Assembly: GCF_019195395.1 (NCBI RefSeq)
Contig: NZ_CP078067.1
Span: forward strand, 1,193,783-1,257,782
Origin: Kaistella faecalis
GTDB lineage: Bacteria; Bacteroidota; Bacteroidia; Flavobacteriales; Weeksellaceae
DNA: 64,000 bases
Direction of reading: 5' to 3'
In this document: piece by piece, positions 18,130-25,538 of the stretch
Position numbering within the stretch: the stretch's first letter is position 1
How the letters are laid out: each line of letters opens with the position of its first letter
The notes under the pieces: model-generated
The model's input: only the letters and a program-made list of their open reading frames with translations
Database searches by the model: none
Told to the model about the DNA's origin: nothing
Position numbers and translations under genes: made by a program

Positions 18130-18690
18130 ATGATTTTTCTGTACAGAATCATTCTCAAAATTCATACATCCTACCAATATTTCATTCAGCAGATTTATCT
18201 AAAAATATGTCTGGCAAAAGGACTTAAAGTAGGTAAAAATGTACGTTTTGTAGAGGTACCACAGTTCGGAACAGAACCCTTTCTTATCGAAATCGGAGAC
18301 GAAACAACTTTCTCTAACAACGTTAGATTTGTAAATCACGACGGCGGGCAAAACGCACTGCATTTTTTCGAAAAATATAAAGATGTGAGGACTTTTGGGC
18401 GGATTAAAATCGGCAAACGCTGCCTAATCGGCGCAGACACCATTATTATGCCCGGAGTTGAAATGAAGGATAATTGTCTTTTAGGTGCAGGATCAATTTT
18501 AACAACTTCAATGCCTGCCGGAACGGTGTTCGCGGGCGTTCCGGCCAAATACATCTGTACACTGGAAGAATATGGCGACAAACTTTTGGCGAATAATGTA
18601 ATGTATCCACGGGAACTTGAACAAGACCGTCCTAGGCTTGAAGCGTATATTAAAAAAAATCTGCCTCATCATTACAAACCTGTAAAATAA
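18130..18690 (+). CDS. Left-handed beta-helix acyltransferase (sugar O-acetyltransferase type)
   Basis: 186 residues. Hexapeptide-repeat segments such as IGDETTFSNNVRF, IKIGKRCLIGADTIIMPGV and AGSILTTSMPAGTVFAGVPAKYI give the left-handed beta-helix, and the end of the helix carries the usual G-VPAK motif. NHDGG (around residues 73-77) supplies the likely catalytic histidine. It probably acetylates a sugar of the surface glycan using acetyl-CoA. The acceptor is unknown. It lies between two paralogous GT4 genes with two- and three-base gaps, consistent with one transcript. Confidence 0.83.
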   Translation: MIFLYRIILKIHTSYQYFIQQIYLKICLAKGLKVGKNVRFVEVPQFGTEPFLIEIGDETTFSNNVRFVNHDGGQNALHFFEKYKDVRTFGRIKIGKRCLIGADTIIMPGVEMKDNCLLGAGSILTTSMPAGTVFAGVPAKYICTLEEYGDKLLANNVMYPRELEQDRPRLEAYIKKNLPHHYKPVK

Positions 18691-18693
18691 TAT

Positions 18694-19860
18694 ATGAAAA
18701 GTGAAAAGGGCAAAAAGAAAATCCTTATCCGGATCGGGTCGCTGCGGCATGGCGGAGCCGAAAAAGTTCTGGTCACTTTTCTGAAAAATCTGCCGCCCGA
18801 CAAGTATGAAATCGATCTTTTACTGAATTTGTACTCGGGGAAATATTTATCCGAGGTTCCTAACTGGATCAATGTTTTCTATCTAAACCGCGGCGAAATG
18901 ATTACCACAAACCGGATTCAGGACATTCCTGTAAAAGCCTTCCGGGTCATTTATCAGTCACTATTGAAGAGATTTCCCGAAATCCTTTATTCAAAAATCC
19001 TGAAAGGAAATCAATACGATATCGAATTTGCGGCAATTCACGGGATGCGCGATGAGATTTTATCTTCTCCTATAAAATCATCCAAAAAAATCATCTGGAT
19101 TCATAATGACCTTAAAAAGACTGAATTTAAAAACTATAATGATGAAGAACTCCGAAAGTTTTTTGGTTTCGATAAAATCATGGTGATTTCAGATAAAATT
19201 CAGCACGATTTCGAAAACATAGCAGTAAGTCAATCGGAGAAAGACAGAATAGTAAGAATTTACAACCCTTTAGATACCAATGAAATCCTGCGTAAATCAA
19301 CTGCTCAGGCAACCACTTATTCATTCAATAAAACTCTTAAAACTTTCGTTTCAGTAGGAACCGTTTTTCCCCAAAAGGGCTTCGACAGACTTTTAAAAGT
19401 GCATCAAAAACTCTTAAACGAAGGGCTTCATCATCACCTGCTGATCATCGGAGACGGATACGATTTTGAAAATATAAAAACCCTAAAAACGGAACTTGGG
19501 CTTGATCAAACCGCCACCATGCTGGGATTTACAGATAATCCGTATCCGTATTTTAAAGAAGCTGATTTTTATATTTTAGGTTCCAGATATGAAGGATTCC
19601 CGACTGTTTTATTTGAAGCTATTGCACTTAAGAAACCCATTATTGCGACCGATGTTTCGGGCGTGAAAGAAATGCTTGCAGAGGGAAAACTAGGTTTAAT
19701 CGTAGAAAATTCTCAAGAGGGAATTTATACAGGAATGAAAAAAGCACTCAACCAACCTGAAAGTTTTGAAGGTTACACTAAAGCATTAGAAACTTACACA
19801 ATGCCCTTCAACCTTGAAAATTCAGTACAGAAAATCACGCATATAATTGATGAACTTTAA
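18694..19860 (+). CDS. GT4-type (group 1) glycosyltransferase
   Basis: 388 residues, GT-B fold. Key segments are GSLRHGGAEKVLVTFL at the N-terminus, SVGTVFPQKGFDRLLKVH and GSRYEGFPTVLFEAIALKKP (E-x7-E motif) near the C-terminus. It is related to the product of 16967-18127 along its whole length, including the 'LLNL' and 'KKIGWFHS/KKIIWIHN' segments, so the two flank the acetyltransferase as paralogues. Likely role is sugar addition to the exported glycan. Confidence 0.88.
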   Translation: MKSEKGKKKILIRIGSLRHGGAEKVLVTFLKNLPPDKYEIDLLLNLYSGKYLSEVPNWINVFYLNRGEMITTNRIQDIPVKAFRVIYQSLLKRFPEILYSKILKGNQYDIEFAAIHGMRDEILSSPIKSSKKIIWIHNDLKKTEFKNYNDEELRKFFGFDKIMVISDKIQHDFENIAVSQSEKDRIVRIYNPLDTNEILRKSTAQATTYSFNKTLKTFVSVGTVFPQKGFDRLLKVHQKLLNEGLHHHLLIIGDGYDFENIKTLKTELGLDQTATMLGFTDNPYPYFKEADFYILGSRYEGFPTVLFEAIALKKPIIATDVSGVKEMLAEGKLGLIVENSQEGIYTGMKKALNQPESFEGYTKALETYTMPFNLENSVQKITHIIDEL

Positions 19861-19873
19861 AGCAATTTTCACT

Positions 19874-19881
19874 TAACTTTG
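19874..19881 (+). promoter_or_regulatory. TAnnTTTG box four bases before a start codon
   Basis: TAACTTTG followed by four bases and the ATG at 19886. The transcript is predicted to begin at or next to the start codon (leaderless). Confidence 0.6.
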
Positions 19882-19885
19882 CGAT

Positions 19886-20440
19886 ATGCCCAATTATACC
19901 ACCATACAGAAAGATTTTTACCGTGAGAGCGGAAAAATGCTGTCTTCTCCCGAAATCTGGGCAAAATGCATTAACCCCAATCTTCATTTTATCTATATTT
20001 TGAGGAAATGCCAGCAGTACAGAAAAAAATCTTTTTTAGGGGCGTTCTGGAGATTGGTTTTGCGTCATCACCAGATCAAATATGGTTTCCAAATTTATCC
20101 CGAAACACAGATTGGCGAGGGCTTTTATCTTGGACACTGGGGCGCCCTCGTCATCAATCCGAAAGCTAAAATCGGCAGAAACTGCAACATTGCGCAGGGC
20201 GTAACGATCGCTCAGGCGAACCGTGGAAAAACTGAAGGAGTTCCGGAAATCGGTGATGAAGTTTGGATAGGACCGAACGCTGTAATCGTGGGAAACATCA
20301 AAATCGGTAATAATGTGCTGATCGCTCCCAACGCTTATGTAAACTTCGATGTTCCTGAAAATTCAGTCGTAATCGGAAATCCCGCACAAATCACCACAAA
20401 CCTAAATGCAACACAAGGCTATATTAATCACAAAATTTAA
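19886..20440 (+). CDS. Serine acetyltransferase-like hexapeptide acetyltransferase
   Basis: 184 residues. After an N-terminal helical part (about 1-65) comes the left-handed beta-helix: IGEGFYLGHWGALVINPKAKIG, NCNIAQGVTIAQ, IGDEVWIGPNAVIVG and NVLIAPNAYVNFDVP. Such proteins resemble CysE but in polysaccharide loci (WcaB-like) they acetylate sugars. The short N-terminal domain and the gene's position at the end of the locus favour glycan acetylation, but cysteine synthesis cannot be excluded. It has its own promoter box four bases from the ATG. Confidence 0.75.
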   Translation: MPNYTTIQKDFYRESGKMLSSPEIWAKCINPNLHFIYILRKCQQYRKKSFLGAFWRLVLRHHQIKYGFQIYPETQIGEGFYLGHWGALVINPKAKIGRNCNIAQGVTIAQANRGKTEGVPEIGDEVWIGPNAVIVGNIKIGNNVLIAPNAYVNFDVPENSVVIGNPAQITTNLNATQGYINHKI

Positions 20441-20484
20441 TATTAAATTTTTGTTAAATACTGGTTTTTTTAATTCTTAACATC

Positions 20485-20492
20485 TATTTTTG
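20485..20492 (+). promoter_or_regulatory. TAnnTTTG promoter box for the carbonic anhydrase/SulP cluster
   Basis: TATTTTTG, about 75 bases before the ATG at 20568, in an AT-rich 127-base gap. Probably drives the four-gene carbonic anhydrase/anion transporter cluster. Confidence 0.5.
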
Positions 20493-20567
20493 CATTATTG
20501 ATTTAGTCTATTGAATTAGAGAACAACTTATGCGAAATAATATAATTAAACGCTAAACAGTTATTTT

Positions 20568-21248
20568 ATGAAAAAATCGTACGAAGTTATTTTCGACAAC
20601 AATAAAAAATGGGTGGAGTCAAAACTCGCTGAAGACAAAGACTTTTTCAAAACCCTATCTGCATCACAAACTCCTGATTATCTTTATATTGGATGTTCAG
20701 ACAGCCGTGTTTCCGCCGAGGAAATGATGGGTTTAAAACCAGGAGAAGTATTTGTAACCCGAAACGTTGCAAACGTTGTAAACACGCTGGACATGAGCGC
20801 TACAGCTGTGATTCAGTACGCCGTTGAACACCTGAAAGTGAAACACATCATCGTTTGCGGGCACTATGGATGTGGCGGTGTAAAAGCAGCGATGACGCCT
20901 CAGGATCTTGGCCTGATGAACCCATGGCTCAGAAATATACGGGATGTTTACAGACTGCATCAGGCTGAATTGGATGCAATTGAAGACGATCAGAAACGTT
21001 ACGACCGCCTTGTAGAACTCAACGTTCAGGAACAGTGCATCAACGTTATTAAAATGGCTGTAGTTCAGGAACAGTATTTGGTCGATGAATATCCAATTGT
21101 TCACGGCTGGGTTTTCGATCTGAAAACAGGAAAGATCATCGATCTGGAAATTGATTTTGAAAGTATTCTGAAAGACATTCAGAAGATTTACAATTTAACC
21201 AACTCAGAATGGGTAATGAGTCGCAAAAAAAATAAAAACCTCATCTGA
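20568..21248 (+). CDS. Beta-carbonic anhydrase (first copy)
   Basis: 226 residues, the usual beta-class length. It interconverts CO2 and bicarbonate in the cytoplasm. Zinc ligands are Cys43, Asp45 (in CSDSR, with Arg47), His99 and Cys102 (HYGCG). It heads a cluster with a small membrane protein, a SulP anion transporter and a second carbonic anhydrase of a different subgroup, which suggests a joint role in bicarbonate handling. Matches the E. coli Can/CynT type along its length. Confidence 0.93.
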   Translation: MKKSYEVIFDNNKKWVESKLAEDKDFFKTLSASQTPDYLYIGCSDSRVSAEEMMGLKPGEVFVTRNVANVVNTLDMSATAVIQYAVEHLKVKHIIVCGHYGCGGVKAAMTPQDLGLMNPWLRNIRDVYRLHQAELDAIEDDQKRYDRLVELNVQEQCINVIKMAVVQEQYLVDEYPIVHGWVFDLKTGKIIDLEIDFESILKDIQKIYNLTNSEWVMSRKKNKNLI

Positions 21249-21253
21249 TCAAT

Positions 21254-21547
21254 ATGAAACTTTGGAGCATCATAACATTGACGGTCTTTTTGAATTTCAT
21301 GGCATTACCAACTATTGCCACGTTTTTCAATTGGGATTTGCCGGCGACTAATATGATTATTTCCGAAGAAGAAACCCAACACTCACCGCTGGTAATCAAC
21401 GAAAAAACCATTCCGGAAACACTTAGTGTTCATGACTTCCTGAAGTTTTTTGAAAGAGATTTCTCAGCAAATTCATTTATATGTGCAGATGATTCTGTAC
21501 ACCTCTCTCCTTTTCTTACGATATTTTCCCCGCCTCCCGAAGTTTAA
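21254..21547 (+). CDS. Small exported or membrane-anchored protein, function unknown
   Basis: 97 residues: a hydrophobic N-terminus (MKLWSIITLTVFLNFMALPTIATFF), then a polar part with NEKTIPETLSVHDFLKFFERDF and a proline-rich end. It starts five bases after the carbonic anhydrase stop and precedes the SulP gene in the same orientation, so it is probably co-transcribed. I do not recognise a family. It may be a periplasmic or membrane partner of the transporter, but nothing in the sequence proves that. Confidence 0.6.
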   Translation: MKLWSIITLTVFLNFMALPTIATFFNWDLPATNMIISEEETQHSPLVINEKTIPETLSVHDFLKFFERDFSANSFICADDSVHLSPFLTIFSPPPEV

Positions 21548-21715
21548 TTTTTATCGCTTTTAATGAACATTCCACACTTTTTTAAGTGCTGGCAAACCGT
21601 TCTGCAACAAAAATTAAATTTCAATCGCTGTAGTCACAAACTGTGTCGGGATATTTCCTGTGCGAAATTCCAAACGGACAGCTGTGGCCAAAAGACAGCA
21701 CAATTTTTCAAAAAA

Positions 21716-23311
21716 ATGAAAAAAACACTTTCTATATACGGAGGGATTAAAGAAAATTTCCCTTCAGGACTCGTCGTATTTTTAGTAGCACTTCCACTAT
21801 GTTTAGGGATTGCATTAGCCTCCGGCGCACCACCGCTTTCCGGGATTATTGCAGGAATTATCGGCGGTTTGGTTGTCGGTTACCTCAGTAATTCGAATAT
21901 ATCGGTCAGCGGACCCGCAGCGGGATTAACCGCTATTGTACTTACTGCTATTACCGATTTAGGTGCATTCGAACTTTTCCTTTGTGCCGGAATTATTGCC
22001 GGAATTATTCAGCTAATTTTAGGGTTTATAAGAGCCGGAAGTATCTCAAATTATTTTCCCACCAACGTTATTGAAGGAATGCTGGCAGGGATTGGGATCA
22101 TCATCATCTTAACGCAGATCCCTCATGCATTGGGTTTTGATAAAGATTTTGAAGGAAACCAGACGCTTTTCGCCAATGGTTTTAACCCAAATTATTTTAG
22201 CGAATTGGCCGCGGGAATTCATCCTGGTGCAGTAATCGTTACGTTGGTCTCCATCACTATTCTTTTGGCCTGGGATAAATTTCCAGCGCTGAAAAAACTC
22301 AAAATGATTCCCGGAGCGCTAGTGGCAGTAGGTGCAGGAATTCTGCTGAATTATATTTTCATCCTTTCCGGAAGTTCACTTGCGATCGGCTCAGAACATT
22401 TGGTTTCACTTCCCGTTCCGCAAAGTGCGTCAGATTTTAAAAACATGCTTGTTTTCCCGGATCTGCAGGGATTCTTGAATCCAAAAGTTTGGATTGTGGG
22501 CGCAACGATCGCTATTGTGGCGTCCATTGAAACATTACTGTGTATTGAAGCTTCCGACCGTTTGGATACGCGCAGGAGAATTACAGACACCAACTTAGAG
22601 CTTCGGGCACAGGGAATAGGGAATTTAATTTCTTCAGCGATTGGCGGTTTGCCCATGACATCAGTGGTGGTAAGAAGTTCTGCCAATGCGAATGCCGGAG
22701 CAACTTCTAAACTATCTACCGTTATTCATGGCGGGCTATTGCTGATTTGCGTTCTTACGATTCCGTTTATTCTGAATATGATTCCACTCGCTACTTTGGC
22801 CGCGGTTTTACTTCTGGTAGGTTACAAACTGGCGAAACCTGCAACGGTGATGCATTTCTGGCATAAAGGAAAATACCAGTTTATCCCTTTCATCGCGACA
22901 GTAGTCGCCGTAGTTTCGCTTGATTTACTGAAGGGTGTGGGAATTGGATTATTGATTTCGGTTTTCTATATCCTCCAGGGAAATATGAAACGGGCTTACT
23001 ACCTGAGCCGCGAAGAGCTTGACGATGCTGATGAAATCAACATAAAACTTGCGGAAGAGGTATCTTTTCTAAACAAAGCAGCCATTAAAAAAACGCTTAA
23101 AAACATCAAACCAAACTCACAGGTCTGTATTGATGCCAGATCAACCTCCTACATCGCGACCGATATTCTTGAAATGATTCAGGAATTTGCCAATATCCGT
23201 GCAAAAGAAGAGGATATTGAAGTGAGGCTAGTTGGTTTCAAAACCTCTTATCAGGAATACGCTGACGACGAAGATTCACATATTATCATTGCCCACAGAA
23301 GAGCCATGTAA
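21716..23311 (+). CDS. SulP family inorganic anion transporter
   Basis: 531 residues from the ATG at 21716 (MKKTLSIYGGIKENFPSG). An upstream in-frame ATG at 21563 would add 51 cysteine-rich residues unlike the family, so I reject it. Ten or more membrane helices follow with the SulP segment SGPAAGLTAIV near the start and TNLELRAQGIGNL..IGGLP in the middle. The C-terminal part (about 435-531) resembles a reduced STAS domain. SulP proteins move sulfate or bicarbonate; two flanking carbonic anhydrases argue for bicarbonate, by inference. Confidence 0.88.
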   Translation: MKKTLSIYGGIKENFPSGLVVFLVALPLCLGIALASGAPPLSGIIAGIIGGLVVGYLSNSNISVSGPAAGLTAIVLTAITDLGAFELFLCAGIIAGIIQLILGFIRAGSISNYFPTNVIEGMLAGIGIIIILTQIPHALGFDKDFEGNQTLFANGFNPNYFSELAAGIHPGAVIVTLVSITILLAWDKFPALKKLKMIPGALVAVGAGILLNYIFILSGSSLAIGSEHLVSLPVPQSASDFKNMLVFPDLQGFLNPKVWIVGATIAIVASIETLLCIEASDRLDTRRRITDTNLELRAQGIGNLISSAIGGLPMTSVVVRSSANANAGATSKLSTVIHGGLLLICVLTIPFILNMIPLATLAAVLLLVGYKLAKPATVMHFWHKGKYQFIPFIATVVAVVSLDLLKGVGIGLLISVFYILQGNMKRAYYLSREELDDADEINIKLAEEVSFLNKAAIKKTLKNIKPNSQVCIDARSTSYIATDILEMIQEFANIRAKEEDIEVRLVGFKTSYQEYADDEDSHIIIAHRRAM

Positions 23312-23342
23312 CTTAGAAAAACATCAACTTTAAAATAAACAA

Positions 23343-24035
23343 ATGAAAGCACATACCGTAGAAACACAATCTACAACAACACCAGAAAAAGCGCTTAATT
23401 TCCTAAAAGAAGGAAACCAACGCTTTGTACAGAACCTAAAAATGAACCGCAATCTGCTCGAGCAGGTAAATGATACCCGCGCCGGGCAGTGGCCTTTTGC
23501 AGTAATACTTAGCTGTATCGACAGCCGTACTTCTGCAGAACTGATTTTTGATCAGGGTTTAGGCGATATTTTCAGCATACGGATCGCCGGAAACTTTGTA
23601 AATAAAGATATTCTTGGTTCCATGGAGTTTGGCTGTAATGTCGCCGGTTCCAAATTGGTAGTGGTCCTCGGGCACACCAAATGTGGCGCTCTGAAAGGCG
23701 GTTTGGACGCACAAAGCATTGAAGGAATGGGCATGGAAAACCTTAACCATCTTGTTGGTCATTTTCAAGGCTGTATTGACGGTTTGATTAAAGAAGGCGA
23801 AGAACGTTCGTCGTCAAACAGCGATCTTCTGGAAAGACTTAACATTTGCAATATCCGGAAAACCATGGAGGATATCCGTGAGCAGAGTACTACGCTTAAT
23901 CAACTGGAGAAAGGCGGAAAAATTAAAATTGTGGGTGCCAACTATTGCGTCGAAAGCGGTGTTGTAACATGGCTAGACGAAAATATGAATGCTGAAATGG
24001 AAGCGCAGACTGGCGAAATGGCTATTTCCCATTAA
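23343..24035 (+). CDS. Beta-carbonic anhydrase (second copy)
   Basis: 230 residues, with zinc ligands Cys58, Asp60 (CIDSR, Arg62), His111 and Cys114 (HTKCGA). It belongs to another subgroup of the beta class than the copy at 20568, with the LKEGNQRFV opening common to proteins annotated as SulP-associated carbonic anhydrase. It lies 31 bases after the SulP gene. It should keep the bicarbonate/CO2 balance at the transporter's cytoplasmic side. Its last 14 bases overlap the convergent pth gene. Confidence 0.92.
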   Translation: MKAHTVETQSTTTPEKALNFLKEGNQRFVQNLKMNRNLLEQVNDTRAGQWPFAVILSCIDSRTSAELIFDQGLGDIFSIRIAGNFVNKDILGSMEFGCNVAGSKLVVVLGHTKCGALKGGLDAQSIEGMGMENLNHLVGHFQGCIDGLIKEGEERSSSNSDLLERLNICNIRKTMEDIREQSTTLNQLEKGGKIKIVGANYCVESGVVTWLDENMNAEMEAQTGEMAISH

Positions 24036-24585
24036 AAGCAGTCATCGTATTCTGTATTCCCGCGAAAACAAAAGACAGACACGCTTTAGAAAACTTCTCG
24101 ATTCTTTCGGGAAGTTTTTCTTTTTCCTCACCTTCCCATTTTCCAAGAACATAATCTACCTGTTTTCCTTCAGGAAATTCTGCAGAAATTCCAAAACGCA
24201 ATCGTGGATAATTTTGAGTCTGAAGCTGTTCCTGAATGCTTTTCAATCCATTGTGACCGGCGTCGGAACCTTTCATTTTCATTCTTAAAGTTCCGAAAGG
24301 CAAAGCAAGATCATCCGTGATAATCATTAAATTCTCCAAAGGAATATTCTCTTTCTGAAGCCAGAATTTCACCGCATTTCCTGAAAGATTCATGTAAGTA
24401 TCAGGCTTAAGAATAAAGACTTTTCTGCCTTTATATTTTCCTTCAGCCAAAAGTCCAAAATTGGAAGATTTAAACGGAGCTTCAATAGTTTCGGCGATTT
24501 TTTCAGCAACTTTAAACCCGACGTTATGCCGGGTTTCAGTATATTCATCTCCTTTGTTGCCGAGACCGACGATAAGGTATTTCAT
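24022..24585 (-). CDS. pth: Peptidyl-tRNA hydrolase
   Basis: 187 residues, normal length. It releases peptides from stalled peptidyl-tRNA in the cytoplasm. The catalytic His20 lies in TRHNVGF, and Asn10 (LGNKG), the YMNLSG motif (Asn near 68), the ITDDLALPFG segment (catalytic Asp near 93) and GHNGL are all present. It lies six bases downstream of the lipoprotein gene and is probably expressed from the same transcript. The 3' end overlaps the second carbonic anhydrase gene by 14 bases on the other strand. Confidence 0.95.
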   Translation of the reverse strand: MKYLIVGLGNKGDEYTETRHNVGFKVAEKIAETIEAPFKSSNFGLLAEGKYKGRKVFILKPDTYMNLSGNAVKFWLQKENIPLENLMIITDDLALPFGTLRMKMKGSDAGHNGLKSIQEQLQTQNYPRLRFGISAEFPEGKQVDYVLGKWEGEEKEKLPERIEKFSKACLSFVFAGIQNTMTAFNGK

Positions 24586-24591
24586 TGATTT

Positions 24592-25485
24592 TTATTGATA
24601 TTCGAAGGTAAATGTACCCGCTGTGGAGACGGCTTTGGTCGGGTAACCAGCACTGTCGTACGTATATGCATACGTTCCGCCATCGTTGCCCGCTGAAGAC
24701 GTAACCGATACGGTTTTGTAATTATTCATTGATAATCCTGTGAACGCGTTGGTTCCTGTCATAAAATGACCGCCTGCAATGGTAAATTCCACAGGAAGCG
24801 TCGCCCAAGGGTTTTTATTGCTATCGTAATTACTTAATTTAATGTCAAAAACAATCGGCGGAATCACAATTGGCGGTGGGGCAATCGTGGTCATCGTCAT
24901 TTTCCATTGAGACAGGTTGTTTCCGGTAAACAACAGGTCGCTCACCATTTTGGTTGCAGGCTTGTATGTTCCCGGATTATCCAGATCTTCCATAAGCATT
25001 ACGGTGTCCACTTTTTTTAGTTTACCGGTTGAATCATAAAGAAAATTGGTCTCATTTCTCATGAGTTCCTGTCCGCCGCCCGTCATATTTCCGGAGGCCA
25101 TTGCAACCTTACCGCCATTGTACGTTAAATTGAGTGTCGTAGTAAGTTCAGTACTGCCGTCGTCTTGAAGAATAGTTAGCTTAGAAAGTAAATTATTCTC
25201 GTAGGATAAGGTGTAATCTGTCTTTTCACCGTCACCTTCAAAATGTGCAGTGGTAAGTTTACCGGCCGTATAATTATACGTAAATACCGATGAAATCCCC
25301 TCGCTGTCTACAATGGTCACTTTCTTTAAAACTTTGTCCGTGTTTGACCCGCCACCTGTTCCGGGCGCAGTTCCGGTTCCATCAATACCGTTAAGTAAAT
25401 CACCGTTTTCTGCACGGCTTGATTCACAAGAGTACAAAACCATGATGGCAAACAGGAAAGAGAAAACATGCAGGACTTTATTCAT
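24592..25485 (-). CDS. Predicted lipoprotein, function unknown
   Basis: 297 residues. A signal peptide ends in the lipobox VLYSC with Cys20, followed by a Gly/Thr-rich linker (DGTGTAPGTGGGSN), then a beta-rich domain of alternating short strands (VFTYNYTAGKLTTAHFEG, LSYENNLLSKLTI, LNLTYNGGKVAMASG). These YxxG-like strands recall YD/RHS-type repeat proteins and the DUF4595-like lipoproteins of Bacteroidota. It is likely to be anchored in the outer membrane. Promoter box 16 bases upstream. No function can be assigned. Confidence 0.75.
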   Translation of the reverse strand: MNKVLHVFSFLFAIMVLYSCESSRAENGDLLNGIDGTGTAPGTGGGSNTDKVLKKVTIVDSEGISSVFTYNYTAGKLTTAHFEGDGEKTDYTLSYENNLLSKLTILQDDGSTELTTTLNLTYNGGKVAMASGNMTGGGQELMRNETNFLYDSTGKLKKVDTVMLMEDLDNPGTYKPATKMVSDLLFTGNNLSQWKMTMTTIAPPPIVIPPIVFDIKLSNYDSNKNPWATLPVEFTIAGGHFMTGTNAFTGLSMNNYKTVSVTSSAGNDGGTYAYTYDSAGYPTKAVSTAGTFTFEYQ

Positions 25486-25501
25486 CAGAATTTAATTTTA
25501 A

Positions 25502-25509
25502 CAAAAGTA
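25502..25509 (-). promoter_or_regulatory. TAnnTTTG box for the lipoprotein-pth pair
   Basis: TACTTTTG on the minus strand, 16 bases before the ATG at 25485. No clear upstream TTTG. Confidence 0.5.
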
Positions 25510-25538
25510 AACTTTTTTTCGAGATCTTAACTTATTTA

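Noticed and set aside
21563-21715. Upstream extension of the SulP gene by 51 residues
   Set aside because: Residues are cysteine-rich and unlike SulP N-termini; the ATG at 21716 gives the normal start.
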